Assembly (NCBI RefSeq): GCF_000812945.1
Contig: NZ_JSYM01000001.1
Coordinates: forward strand, 62,001 to 126,000
Direction of reading: 5' to 3'
Length of the DNA: 64,000 nt
From: Flavobacterium sp. AED
Lineage (GTDB): Bacteria; Bacteroidota; Bacteroidia; Flavobacteriales; Flavobacteriaceae
The position numbers were made by a program, and so were the translations under genes. Under the pieces are notes generated by a model. It ran no database searches and had not been told where the DNA came from. It saw only the letters and a program-made list of their open reading frames with translations. Below, piece after piece: positions 34,909 to 43,209 of this stretch. Positions within the stretch are counted from its first letter, which is position 1. Each line of letters starts with the position of its first letter.

Positions 34909-35301
34909 TTATATTTCTGCGTCTAGTTCTTTTATTTTTTCAGCTAATTCGTTGTATTCTTTTGAAAGTTCCGTTATTTCTCTTTCTGTTTTTACATCAG
35001 CGTTCAGTACGGCATTACTGGCAGTTTCATGAGATGAAACCAGCTCGTTTACTTTTAAATGTAAAGAAGCCGAAAATCGGTTAAATGATTTTTGGATAAT
35101 AAATAAACTTAAAAAGGTAACTCCAAAAATAATATCTCCAATGATTTGATGTACATCCCTTGTTGTAAATAAATTATTAATCCACCACCAAAGTACGAAA
35201 CATAAGGCGACAATAAATGTAATAGGATTACCAAGTATTGTTGTTACTGTTGAAGCAAGTTTTTCAAAAAGTTGCTCCAAATGGCTGTATATCTTTGTCA
35301 T
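34909..35301 (-). CDS. low-affinity iron permease-like membrane protein
   Basis: 130 aa. Two transmembrane helices: GNPITFIVALCFVLWWWINN (~24-43) and IIGDIIFGVTFLSLFIIQ (~53-70). FNRFSASLHLKVNEL follows, then a C-terminal coiled coil (~85-130). This fits PF04120 (Fet4-type N-terminal repeat). Bacterial members are short and iron transport is unproven. Lies 15 nt after the small gene upstream. Confidence 0.75.
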   Translation of the reverse strand: MTKIYSHLEQLFEKLASTVTTILGNPITFIVALCFVLWWWINNLFTTRDVHQIIGDIIFGVTFLSLFIIQKSFNRFSASLHLKVNELVSSHETASNAVLNADVKTEREITELSKEYNELAEKIKELDAEI

Positions 35302-35316
35302 AAAATAGTTACAGGT

Positions 35317-35538
35317 TTATTTATTTGCTGTTTCAGAATGATTTGGAGTAAATTCCTTTAATAATGAATTCAATGATTCGTAATAATCTTTCAATATTTT
35401 AATATTAATTTCTGGACTATTTGTATTAGGAATTGTCACGGGCATTTCTACTAAATATTTCAGTAGTTCAGGATATTCATTTCGTATTTTCAAAGTAATT
35501 TTTAGAATAGCATCGTTAAGCTCTTTTTTGGTTTCCAT
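35317..35538 (-). CDS. small conserved-looking protein, unknown function
   Basis: 73 aa, soluble and helical (ELNDAILKITLKIRNEYPEL; LKDYYESLNSLLKEF). No domain recognised. Immediately upstream of the iron-permease-like gene and probably cotranscribed. Confidence 0.6.
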   Translation of the reverse strand: METKKELNDAILKITLKIRNEYPELLKYLVEMPVTIPNTNSPEINIKILKDYYESLNSLLKEFTPNHSETANK

Positions 35539-35582
35539 GATAATTTTTTTGGTTGATTTAAACTTCTTTTTTCGAATGCTAA

Positions 35583-35640
35583 AAAAATTAAACTATTAGA
35601 AGTATCGCTCAATAAAAGCATGCTTCTAATAATTTAATTT
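35583..35640 (-). terminator. hairpin terminator of the DUF4382 gene
   Basis: Minus-strand arms TATTAGAAG/CTTCTAATA with A/T-rich extension, followed by a run of T, about 40 nt after the DUF4382 stop. Confidence 0.65.
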
Positions 35641-35678
35641 TCATTATAAAATTGTACATTCTAGAAAACGATATTCTT

Positions 35679-36452
35679 TTATAGAAGAATTACAGTTCCT
35701 AGATCAGTTGTATTACCGGTTGTCACTACAATAGTGCTTTTGGTCACTGGAGCTAAAGGCAATACAGGAGTAATAGTTACATTATATGTCCCTGAAGGAA
35801 GTCCCATAACTAAAAATTCTCCACTTGCATTTACATTTGTTGAATAGGATAAATTGGTAAGAACATCAACAGCAGTAACTACAGCCATACTGCCTGCAGG
35901 AGTAACTTTTCCTTTTATTGAGCCACTTATTGCTGCTTCAACTGTTCTAATTACCGGTTTCAATTTATAGGTTCCGTTACCAGTACTAACAATAGATTTA
36001 TTAGCATCAAAATCAAGAAGGACACTATACAATATGCCTTGTTCAAGCGTTTGGTGAACCTGTAGTTTTAACCCGGTTTGATCAGCGCTAGGTGTGCTTA
36101 AAGGATAACTTACGTTGTTAATTTTTACCGTATTTTCAGTTCCTAGTATAAGTCTTATTTGCTCGACTTTGGAAATTTCCAATGAATCAGTGGCAATTAG
36201 CGTACTTACTCCATTAGAAAAATCAAGTAGGTTATAGATTCCTTTTCGTACATTTAGTGTCACTGTTTGTCCGGCATCGCCAGTTACTTCTACACCCAGT
36301 ATATCTACATTTACTTCATCATACGGACCTGGCGCATCAGTCATTCGTACTGCGTACGGATAACTACCTGTTGTATTGTCATTGTTACATGAATTCAATA
36401 AAAATCCAAGTAGAATGAAAGACAGAATAATTTTCATTTTTTTCATTTTCAT
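35679..36452 (-). CDS. DUF4382 lipoprotein with C-terminal carboxypeptidase-regulatory-like domain
   Basis: 257 aa. Lipobox LLNSC (Cys ~22). The DUF4382 domain (~30-170) starts YAVRMTDAPGPYDEVNVDI, a family hallmark. A beta-sandwich (~175-255) contains GSIKGKVTPAGS and GLPSGTYNVTITP. Probably surface- or periplasm-facing; function unknown. Alternative ATG codons lie 2 and 5 codons in. Confidence 0.85.
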   Translation of the reverse strand: MKMKKMKIILSFILLGFLLNSCNNDNTTGSYPYAVRMTDAPGPYDEVNVDILGVEVTGDAGQTVTLNVRKGIYNLLDFSNGVSTLIATDSLEISKVEQIRLILGTENTVKINNVSYPLSTPSADQTGLKLQVHQTLEQGILYSVLLDFDANKSIVSTGNGTYKLKPVIRTVEAAISGSIKGKVTPAGSMAVVTAVDVLTNLSYSTNVNASGEFLVMGLPSGTYNVTITPVLPLAPVTKSTIVVTTGNTTDLGTVILL

Positions 36453-36487
36453 TTTTTTTTAATTATAAAAATATTTTGATTACTATG

Positions 36488-36551
36488 TAAAGGTACTGTC
36501 ACCTTTAGAACGAAGTGTTATAGAACTTTATTTTAAATTTGTATTATTCTC
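36488..36551 (-). promoter_or_regulatory. shared-motif promoter, DUF4382 gene
   Basis: 36-nt box 36516-36551 (GAGAATAATACAA start, TATAACA end), 20-nt spacer, -7 box TACCTTTA at 36488-36495, 36 nt before ATG. Confidence 0.72.
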
Positions 36552-36590
36552 ACTTTAAGCGCTTTAAATCTAAGTGTTTTAGTGTTAAAT

Positions 36591-37475
36591 TTATTTTTTC
36601 GCATTATTGTCTTCAACAAATTTTAAATCTTTTTTCATTTCTAATTCTTGCTGCTCATCTAATTCTTGTTGTTTTTTTTCTTCCGCTTTTTTCTGTTTGT
36701 TAAAATAACCCCTTAATAAAAAATTATGTTTTGCGGCTTCAATAACTTCGTTAAGTCCTTTTGTTCCTGTTTTAACATTGGTTAAGGTTGAGTCAACCAT
36801 TTTCCCCATTTTTTCATCGCTGACCAGTTTGGATAAAGCGCCTTTTCCGTTATTCATTTTAGTAGTGAAACTGGAAAATTCATTTGAACTGCTTTCTAAG
36901 TTGGCAAGAGTGTTTTTTAAACTAGCAGCAAATTCTTGATCAGTCATTAATTTTGATAAAGTTCCTTTTCCGTTGTTCATGTTGTAAGTAAATTGAGCCA
37001 ATTGGGCAGTAATAATTCCTGCATTATCCACACTTTTTTTTACACTACTCATAACATCTTCCATGTCAATAGGCTTTCTTGAGGCAATTATATCATTGTC
37101 TTTTACTGATTTATTCGAATTAGTTCCTGGTGATATAGTTAATACTTTGTCTCCCATTAATCCATCTGAACCAATGCTGGCTATAGCATCTGTTTTAATA
37201 AATTGTTGAACCTCATCTTTTATCGAAATACTAACCACTACAGAGGAGTCGGTAACTAATTCGATATCACTAACTGTACCAATATTAATACCTGAAAAAC
37301 GTACATTATTACCTACTTCTAAGCCGCTTACGGATTTAAAGTTTGATTTTAAATGAAATGTTGAACCAAATATATTTTGTTGTTTTCCTACAAAATAGAT
37401 TGTAGCTATAAAAAGGACTAATCCAATTATTACAAACATTCCCAATTTCCATTGGAACCCAGATTCTTTATTCAT
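36591..37475 (-). CDS. mlaD: MlaD-family MCE substrate-binding protein (system 1)
   Basis: 294 aa from ATG 37475 (an upstream ATG at 37529 overlaps mlaF). One N-terminal transmembrane anchor (~9-29, LGMFVIIGLVLFIATIYFVG). A single MCE domain (~35-115) with GLEVGNNVRFSGINIGTV and GLMGDKVL. Helical/coiled C-terminal region (~130-294). Part of an inner-membrane ABC system moving phospholipid or hydrophobic molecules between membranes. Confidence 0.88.
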   Translation of the reverse strand: MNKESGFQWKLGMFVIIGLVLFIATIYFVGKQQNIFGSTFHLKSNFKSVSGLEVGNNVRFSGINIGTVSDIELVTDSSVVVSISIKDEVQQFIKTDAIASIGSDGLMGDKVLTISPGTNSNKSVKDNDIIASRKPIDMEDVMSSVKKSVDNAGIITAQLAQFTYNMNNGKGTLSKLMTDQEFAASLKNTLANLESSSNEFSSFTTKMNNGKGALSKLVSDEKMGKMVDSTLTNVKTGTKGLNEVIEAAKHNFLLRGYFNKQKKAEEKKQQELDEQQELEMKKDLKFVEDNNAKK

Positions 37476-37504
37476 AATTTTTGATTTATTTTTTAATTTT
37501 CTTT

Positions 37505-38281
37505 TTAAATGAAAAAGGAACGAACCCATTCATCATCACTTTTTTCTAGAGATTCATAACTGCCTTCAGCATGAATTACACCATCTTTTAAAATTATTAC
37601 TCGGTCTCCAGTATGTTTTGCGCAAGCCATATCATGGGTAATAATTATAGAACTTGTTTTGTTTTTTTTCTGAAGGTCTAATATTAATTCACTTATTTCT
37701 CTAGAAGTAATGGTGTCTAATCCAGTAGTGGGTTCGTCATATAATATTATTTCAGGCTTTAAAATAAGTGTCCTTGCCAGTCCAACTCTTTTTCGCATAC
37801 CGCCAGATAATTCTGAAGGCATTTTATCAATAGCATCTGCTAAGCCTACGCTTTCTAATACTTCTGAAATTTCAGTTTGCAACTCCTCTTTTGATAAACC
37901 GGTTACATGTCGTCTTAATGTAAAACTAAGATTCTCCCTGACACTCATCGAGTCGTATAGTGCGGCATTTTGAAACAGAAATCCAATTCTAACTCTAATT
38001 TCATTCAGTTCTTTAGCATCTATTTTGGTAATATCAGTATCAAATACATTAATCTCGCCTTTATCTGCCATGACTAAGCCAACGATGCATTTTATGGTTA
38101 TTGATTTACCGGATCCTGACTTTCCTAATACTACTAAATTTTCTCCTTTATTTACAGAGAGATTGACTCCCTTTAGTACTTCGTTATCTCCAAAGGCTTT
38201 ATGCAAATCCTTTATTTCTATTATGGGAGCATTTTTAATAGTGGTTTTATCAGCATCTATGTTTGTTTTTTCCTGTATCAT
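37505..38281 (-). CDS. mlaF: MlaF-family ABC ATPase (system 1)
   Basis: 258 aa. Walker A GKSGSGKS (~53-60), signature LSGGMRKRVGLA (~157-168), Walker B IILYDEPTTGLD (~177-188) and the switch His in IIITHDM. Separated from mlaE by one base. Drives the permease encoded upstream. Confidence 0.92.
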   Translation of the reverse strand: MIQEKTNIDADKTTIKNAPIIEIKDLHKAFGDNEVLKGVNLSVNKGENLVVLGKSGSGKSITIKCIVGLVMADKGEINVFDTDITKIDAKELNEIRVRIGFLFQNAALYDSMSVRENLSFTLRRHVTGLSKEELQTEISEVLESVGLADAIDKMPSELSGGMRKRVGLARTLILKPEIILYDEPTTGLDTITSREISELILDLQKKNKTSSIIITHDMACAKHTGDRVIILKDGVIHAEGSYESLEKSDDEWVRSFFI

Positions 38282-38282
38282 T

Positions 38283-39041
38283 TTAAAAGAATAAATCAGT
38301 TAATTGTACCGCAAGCATGTCTATAATAAATATAGTAAGTGAAGCTGTAACTACTGCTGAGTTTGCTGCTTTACCCACACTTTCAGTTCCATTTGCAGCG
38401 GTAAAACCCTTATAGCATCCTATCATTCCTATGAAAAATCCAAAGAAAAATGTTTTAATGGTGGCTGGTATAATATCTAAAAAGGTCAAGGATTCAAAAA
38501 CTTGTGAAGTATACCGTACCAGATTAACATCATTATGCATATTTACGCCTATATATCCTCCAAAAATTCCAATACCATCAGCATAAATTACTAGAACCGG
38601 AATCATAAGCGTAGTGGCTAATATTCTCGTTACTACTAAATATTTGAAAGGATTAATTGCCGCAACCTCCATGGCATCAATTTGTTCAGTTACTTTCATC
38701 GAACCTAACTCTGCTCCAATACCAGATGAAACTTTTCCAGCACAAATCAATGCTGTAATTACAGGTGCAATTTCTCTTATCAAGGATAGGGCGACCATTC
38801 CAGGCAACCAAGATTCAGCACCAAATTTTGCTAAAGTTGGTCTTGACTGAAGCGTAAGAACTAATCCCATTATAAAACCTGTTATAGTAACTAATGGTAA
38901 CGATTTATATCCAATGGAATAACATTGCTTAACAAAGGCTCTCATTTCATATGGAGGTGTAAAAACTTCGCTAAAAAAACGTTTTGTGAATAGCGTTACT
39001 TTTCCAACATCGTTAAAAGTATTTTTTAAATATAGAATCAA
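38283..39041 (-). CDS. mlaE: MlaE-family ABC permease (system 1)
   Basis: 252 aa. About five transmembrane helices with the MlaE signature GAELGSMKVTEQIDAMEVAAINP (~131-153, quoted in short pieces: GAELGSMKVTEQ, DAMEVAAINP). First gene of the mlaEFD operon. No mlaB or mlaC gene is adjacent, as usual in Bacteroidetes. Confidence 0.92.
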   Translation of the reverse strand: MILYLKNTFNDVGKVTLFTKRFFSEVFTPPYEMRAFVKQCYSIGYKSLPLVTITGFIMGLVLTLQSRPTLAKFGAESWLPGMVALSLIREIAPVITALICAGKVSSGIGAELGSMKVTEQIDAMEVAAINPFKYLVVTRILATTLMIPVLVIYADGIGIFGGYIGVNMHNDVNLVRYTSQVFESLTFLDIIPATIKTFFFGFFIGMIGCYKGFTAANGTESVGKAANSAVVTASLTIFIIDMLAVQLTDLFF

Positions 39042-39198
39042 AATAGAATATTTTTATTGAGATTAATAGATTGGATGAGGTTAGTTTATTCTATAGTATT
39101 TTGATTTTCTTGGAGATAAAAATCAAAATTTAATACTTTAAATTGCTATGAAAAAACTAATGTAATAAGTAGGTAAATAACGGTGTAATGAATTATTT

Positions 39199-39693
39199 TT
39201 ATAGAATAGTTATTCCTTGTTTTAATAAAAAACACTTATTTTCAAATAACCTTTTTCGTAAGTTAATTATTTTTGAGTTGTCGATATTTATCAATGAATA
39301 GTGTTTTTGTAGCATAATTTGCTGCTCAAGACTCAAATTCTCCACCTTAAATAGTAATGCATTTCTATAATATAGTCCAGTAATATGTTCGTGTGATTCA
39401 CAATGATTAATTATATCCTTACTGTCTTTACAAATAAGGGCGGCTTTAAGATTAATCCAAAATTTAGAAAACAGGTTGTTGATTTTTATCGTCTCTCTTG
39501 GGATTCCTCCTAATTTTTTAATTTCTTTTATAAGTTCTGATTTACATTTCAGACTAGTTTGTTGAAACTCTAAAAACAGTTTCTTTAAACTATTTTTTTC
39601 TGTTGCTTTTGAAGCAGTTCTATAACCTTCTATCCTGTCGTCATTAATTTCGATGAGTGTATTAAATACCTCGATTGATTTATCTGTGTTCAT
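39199..39693 (-). CDS. DUF2383 / PA2169-like four-helix-bundle protein
   Basis: 164 aa. N-terminal ferritin-like helices (FNTLIEINDDRIEGYRTA; SLKKLFLEFQQTS; CKSELIKEIKKLGG). The central part is shorter and more diverged than in the family. Soluble; function unknown, commonly found among stress genes. Confidence 0.72.
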   Translation of the reverse strand: MNTDKSIEVFNTLIEINDDRIEGYRTASKATEKNSLKKLFLEFQQTSLKCKSELIKEIKKLGGIPRETIKINNLFSKFWINLKAALICKDSKDIINHCESHEHITGLYYRNALLFKVENLSLEQQIMLQKHYSLINIDNSKIINLRKRLFENKCFLLKQGITIL

Positions 39694-39749
39694 TTTTTTT
39701 GTAATTTAAATTAATGACTATCAGTTTAATAGAATTATATTGTTAGTTA

Positions 39750-39813
39750 CAAAGTTGCACACTATAGAGACAAAATATGTTATAGAAATTTATATTTAAA
39801 TTGTAATATTCAC
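39750..39813 (-). promoter_or_regulatory. shared-motif promoter, DUF2383 gene
   Basis: 36-nt box 39778-39813 (GTGAATATTACAA start, TATAACA end), 20-nt spacer, -7 box CAACTTTG at 39750-39757, 57 nt before ATG. Confidence 0.75.
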
Positions 39814-39833
39814 AGTTTTTAGTAGCGTAATTA

Positions 39834-40055
39834 TTAGGCAAGTTGTTTGTTTTTACTAACTATTAAAACAATACCTCCTGCAGCTAATACGATCCCAACT
39901 ATAGGCGACCATACTATTGGATGGTTTACTTCTTTGTTTATTTGTATTGGACCTATATCTACTACTTTTTCTGTAGTTACGTAGTTGAAGCTATTATAAA
40001 GCATCAATAGTATTCCAATTATTACCATTCCGATTCCTATAGTTCTTGTTTGCAT
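39834..40055 (-). CDS. small two-helix membrane protein
   Basis: 73 aa from ATG 40055 (an in-frame upstream start overlaps the neighbouring gene and lacks a hydrophobic start). Two transmembrane helices: TIGIGMVIIGILLMLYN and WSPIVGIVLAAGGIVLIV, separated by a loop with TEKVVDIGPI. DUF3185-like in layout. Function unknown; same transcript as the gene at 40090. Confidence 0.65.
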   Translation of the reverse strand: MQTRTIGIGMVIIGILLMLYNSFNYVTTEKVVDIGPIQINKEVNHPIVWSPIVGIVLAAGGIVLIVSKNKQLA

Positions 40056-40089
40056 TATTCTATTGTTTAAAAGGATTAGTAAAGAATGA

Positions 40090-40473
40090 TTATGCTTTTG
40101 AAAAATAGTCCCTAACAAAAGCATGTTGTTGATTTGCAGTCATTTTATCTGTATTTTTAATTTCAATTTTAATTTTCAAAAAGCGTTCATCTTCACTTAA
40201 TAAGTCAAATAATTCAGTCTTTGCATCAGTAGGTCCAAATAGAATTACTCGTTTGTAATTTTTAATGGCTTCTCCCAGTTTTTTGTAATAATCTTGAAGT
40301 AGTCCTTTTTCTTTGTTGTGCATTGTCTTTTCACTTTTTGCTAGACTTTTATTTTTTACATCATTAGTGAATTTTGATTCAATTGTTTCTATTTCAAAAT
40401 GTTTAGATGTAAATTCCATTAAATGTGCAATAGAATGATCCATCCAAATGCCTAATTTTTTTGTAGTTTTCAT
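40090..40473 (-). CDS. small soluble protein of unknown function
   Basis: 127 aa. Features LGIWMDHSIAHLMEF near the N-terminus, a charged middle, and RVILFGPTDAKTELFDLL with DKMTANQQHAFVRDYF. The layout is loosely like bacterial eRF1-domain or host-attachment-type proteins, but the match is weak. It has a shared-motif promoter and precedes the two-helix membrane protein. Confidence 0.6.
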   Translation of the reverse strand: MKTTKKLGIWMDHSIAHLMEFTSKHFEIETIESKFTNDVKNKSLAKSEKTMHNKEKGLLQDYYKKLGEAIKNYKRVILFGPTDAKTELFDLLSEDERFLKIKIEIKNTDKMTANQQHAFVRDYFSKA

Positions 40474-40544
40474 AATGTTTTTTTAATAGTTAATAGAGGT
40501 GATGTGATTTAGCAACTGACTGTAATTCGTAATTTTCAATAAGT

Positions 40545-40608
40545 TAAATTTCAGCTATTTAGTCCTAAAAAACATTATATAACTTTAGGATAAAATTATA
40601 TAATTCAC
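40545..40608 (-). promoter_or_regulatory. shared-motif promoter, 40473 gene
   Basis: 36-nt box 40573-40608 (GTGAATTATA start, TATAATG end), 20-nt spacer, weak -7 box GAAATTTA at 40545-40552, 72 nt before ATG. Confidence 0.6.
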
Positions 40609-40652
40609 ATGTTTTTTATTTAATTGTTAAATGGTTGTTTTGACCACAAAAA

Positions 40653-40678
40653 AAGGGCTGTTGTCACCAACAGCCCTT
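40653..40678 (-). terminator. intrinsic terminator after the OmpA/TSP3 gene
   Basis: Stem AAGGGCTGTTG/CAACAGCCCTT with a 4-nt loop; on the minus strand it is followed by a T-run. It lies beyond the (AGGTT)15 tract, so that tract is transcribed. Confidence 0.88.
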
Positions 40679-40685
40679 AACCAAA

Positions 40686-40760
40686 AACCTAACCTAACCT
40701 AACCTAACCTAACCTAACCTAACCTAACCTAACCTAACCTAACCTAACCTAACCTAACCT
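40686..40760. repeat. (AACCT)15 pentanucleotide microsatellite
   Basis: Fifteen perfect AACCT units (75 nt; AGGTT on the coding strand) between the OmpA/TSP3 stop at 40769 and its terminator. It is therefore in the 3' untranslated region. Pentanucleotide tracts this long are unstable in copy number. Confidence 0.97.
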
Positions 40761-40768
40761 TATTATTT

Positions 40769-42142
40769 TTAGTAGTTCATTTTCAACTCTACTCTTCTGT
40801 TTTTTGCACGACCTAAAGCAGTTTTATTACTGGCATTTGGTTTGCTTTCACCATATCCTACTGCTGTCAATCTAGAGGCAGCAATACCTTTTTCCATTAA
40901 ATATTTTTTAACGGATTCCGTACGTTTTTGAGATAATTCTAAATTGAAAGCATCACTACCATTACTGTCTGCATGTCCTTCGATAACTAAGTTAGAAGCT
41001 TGATATTTATTAATTAAGGTTACTAATTCGTCCAATTGTACTAAAGAAGCAACTTTTAATTTTTCACTATTATTTTCGAAGAATATTTTACTTCCTAAAT
41101 AGGTGATTCGTTGTACATCTTGTTTTGTAATTTCAGGACATCCTTTATTTTCCATAGTTCCTTTAACGGTAGGACAACGGTCATCCATATCAGCTACACC
41201 ATCACCATCAGAATCTGGACAGCCATTTAAACTCAATGGACCCGCAACATCTGGACAACGGTCTAAATCATTTGTTACTCCATCTTTATCATTATCCATT
41301 GGACAACCCGTTGCATCAACTTTGGTTCCCATTTTAGTATCTGGACATTTATCGTTGATATCAACTACACCATCATTATCAGAATCAGGACAGCCATTTA
41401 ATAATGCAGTTCCCGCAACATCTGGACAGGCGTCTAAATAATCAGCTACACCATCTTTATCTTTATCCAAAGGACATCCGTTTGCATCAACAGCTACTCC
41501 TGCTGGAGTGTTGGGACAGGTATCATTACGATCTGAAACACCATCGTTATCAGCATCTTTTTTGTCTCCAAAATTGAAAGTCAAACCAGCCATGTGAGAC
41601 AAGTAAGCATCTTTTTTACCGGCAATTACGCCGTCTCTTCTGTCCTTATTAGAATAACTGAAGGTTTCCTGTAAATTCAGCATAATTACTGGACTCAATC
41701 TGAAATTTAATCCACCACCAGCTGTAGGTAAAGCATAATCAATTCTATCTTGGTCAAAGTTGACATCTTTGTCAAATAACATTGCACCAACTCCTGCAAA
41801 CACATAAGGTCTTACCACTGACTCCGGTCCGGTAAAATTAAATCTAACATTTAAAGCCACAGAATTGAAATCGCTTTTAAAACTCCCTGCAGTACTATTG
41901 TAACCTATTGTTCCTTTTGAAGCTAAAAAATTTAAATCGAAATGGCGACCTAAATATCTGGATACAGATAAACCTCCAAAACCATAAAATGCTTTATCTG
42001 TTTTATAAAAATTATTACCAAGATCGCCTTGGTATTGCGTTACTCCACTATGAAGACCTATATTCCATTTTTTGTCTTCTGTTTGTGCTTTTGATAGTAA
42101 TGTAAATGCTAAGCAAGTACACATCAGTAGGATTTTTTTCAT
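40769..42142 (-). CDS. OmpA-family protein with beta-barrel and thrombospondin type-3 repeats
   Basis: 457 aa. Signal peptide ends SKAQ. N-terminal OmpA-like barrel (~25-195). Calcium-binding TSP3 repeats (~198-330, units such as DADNDGVSDRNDTCP and DKDKDGVADYLDACP). C-terminal OmpA domain (~345-457) with VIEGHADSNGSDAFN and LSQKRTESVKKYL. Anchors outer membrane to peptidoglycan. Strong shared-motif promoter. Confidence 0.9.
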   Translation of the reverse strand: MKKILLMCTCLAFTLLSKAQTEDKKWNIGLHSGVTQYQGDLGNNFYKTDKAFYGFGGLSVSRYLGRHFDLNFLASKGTIGYNSTAGSFKSDFNSVALNVRFNFTGPESVVRPYVFAGVGAMLFDKDVNFDQDRIDYALPTAGGGLNFRLSPVIMLNLQETFSYSNKDRRDGVIAGKKDAYLSHMAGLTFNFGDKKDADNDGVSDRNDTCPNTPAGVAVDANGCPLDKDKDGVADYLDACPDVAGTALLNGCPDSDNDGVVDINDKCPDTKMGTKVDATGCPMDNDKDGVTNDLDRCPDVAGPLSLNGCPDSDGDGVADMDDRCPTVKGTMENKGCPEITKQDVQRITYLGSKIFFENNSEKLKVASLVQLDELVTLINKYQASNLVIEGHADSNGSDAFNLELSQKRTESVKKYLMEKGIAASRLTAVGYGESKPNASNKTALGRAKNRRVELKMNY

Positions 42143-42170
42143 TTTAATTTATTGTTATGATTTATTAATG

Positions 42171-42234
42171 CAAAGATGATTAACATGAAAGACTTTAATG
42201 TTATAGAACTTTATGAATAAGTTGCATCTTTCTC
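42171..42234 (-). promoter_or_regulatory. shared-motif promoter, OmpA/TSP3 gene
   Basis: 36-nt box 42199-42234 (GAGAAAGATGCAA start, TATAACA end), 20-nt spacer, -7 box CATCTTTG at 42171-42178, 29 nt before ATG. Confidence 0.75.
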
Positions 42235-42276
42235 ACATATGGATTATTGTAGTTTTGTCCCAAAAAGGGATCTATA

Positions 42277-42329
42277 AAAAAGCCTTTTTTATTAACCACT
42301 CCAGGAGAGATTAATAAAAAAGGCTTTTT
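42277..42329 (-). terminator. 19-bp hairpin terminator
   Basis: AAAAAGCCTTTTTTATTAA and its exact complement around a 15-nt loop. It lies downstream of the 50-aa ORF and Dps on the minus strand. Confidence 0.8.
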
Positions 42330-42370
42330 AATAATTCTATACTTTAAAAAAATATAAATTAAGTAAATGG

Positions 42371-42523
42371 CTAAATCATTATACAAGATAAGTTTTCGTC
42401 GAATTTCTCAAACTCATTTTCTGTTATTGATTGTTCTTCTTCAAAATATTTTTTTGCGGTAATTTTACCAACTTTGCAATAACTATTAGAGCCTAAGTAA
42501 ACTTCGTTTTCTAGATTTTCCAT
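42371..42523 (-). CDS. 50-residue acidic protein, unknown
   Basis: Starts MENLENEVYLGSNSYCKVGK and ends SCIMI. Rich in Glu, with two Cys (~16, ~47). It begins 29 nt after the Dps stop on the same strand and precedes a strong terminator, so a dps-linked small gene is plausible. No homologue recognised. Confidence 0.55.
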   Translation of the reverse strand: MENLENEVYLGSNSYCKVGKITAKKYFEEEQSITENEFEKFDENLSCIMI

Positions 42524-42552
42524 TTTATGTTGTGTTAATTTTTTAATTTAAA

Positions 42553-43026
42553 TTAGTCTAGATATCTTCTTAAAGTCCAAGACATTGTTTCGTGTGATTC
42601 CATTAGACCGGTTAGAAAATCAGCAGTTCCAGCATCTTTATTTTCTTGAATACTTAGGTCGACATCTTTTCGTAAATGAACAATAACCGTTTCATGATCG
42701 GCTAATAATTCTTTCAGCATGTCTTTTTGTGCAGGATACTGATGAGGTGATTCTTTAAGTACCGTTATATCTGAAAACTCTTTCATTGTTCCAATAGTTT
42801 TTCCACCTAATTTACTGATACGCTCCGCAATTTCATCGATTGATTCTTCTAATTGTCTGTATTGACCTTCAAATAATTTATGAAGTTCCATAAAACTTTC
42901 ACCTGATACGTTCCAATGAAATTTTCTTAATTTGATATATAACGTCATTTCATTTGCTAAAATTGACGAAAGAATTGTAATGCTTTTTTTTAAATGTTCT
43001 TCTGTAATTCCTATTTGTGGTTTCAT
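42553..43026 (-). CDS. dps: Dps/ferritin-like DNA-protection and iron-storage protein
   Basis: 157 aa, typical length. Ferroxidase-centre region LRKFHWNVSGESFMELHKLF (~33-52) and QLEESIDEIAERI (~57-69). C-terminal ETMSWTLRRYL. It oxidises Fe(II) with peroxide and protects DNA. The promoter's -7 box is 115 nt upstream of ATG, leaving a long leader. Confidence 0.92.
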   Translation of the reverse strand: MKPQIGITEEHLKKSITILSSILANEMTLYIKLRKFHWNVSGESFMELHKLFEGQYRQLEESIDEIAERISKLGGKTIGTMKEFSDITVLKESPHQYPAQKDMLKELLADHETVIVHLRKDVDLSIQENKDAGTADFLTGLMESHETMSWTLRRYLD

Positions 43027-43140
43027 GTTTTCTAGATTTTATTTAAGTTAAAATGTTATTTTTTAAGAGGATATTATTCCTGAATGCCTAGCTTTTATCT
43101 TTTAAATTCAAGAGATATAAATACTGAAAAATACATGTTG

Positions 43141-43204
43141 CAAAGATGCCTAGCTAATAAAGAGAAAGTGTTATATAACTTTTTAAAGAATTTACAAGAT
43201 TCTC
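43141..43204 (-). promoter_or_regulatory. shared-motif promoter, dps
   Basis: 36-nt box 43169-43204 (GAGAATCTTGTAA start, TATAACA end), 20-nt spacer, -7 box CATCTTTG at 43141-43148. Its upstream edge lies 6 nt from the mlaD-2 stop. Confidence 0.75.
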
Positions 43205-43209
43205 ACATT

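Noticed and set aside
40686..40760. (AACCT)n equals the complement of the arthropod telomere repeat (TTAGG)n
   Set aside because: It is internal, flanked by bacterial genes, and lies between a stop codon and a terminator. This is coincidence of a 5-nt microsatellite, with no sign of a linear end or eukaryotic contamination.
42201..42386. 61-codon minus-strand frame
   Set aside because: It reads through the 19-bp terminator hairpin and the shared-motif promoter, and the composition is not protein-like.
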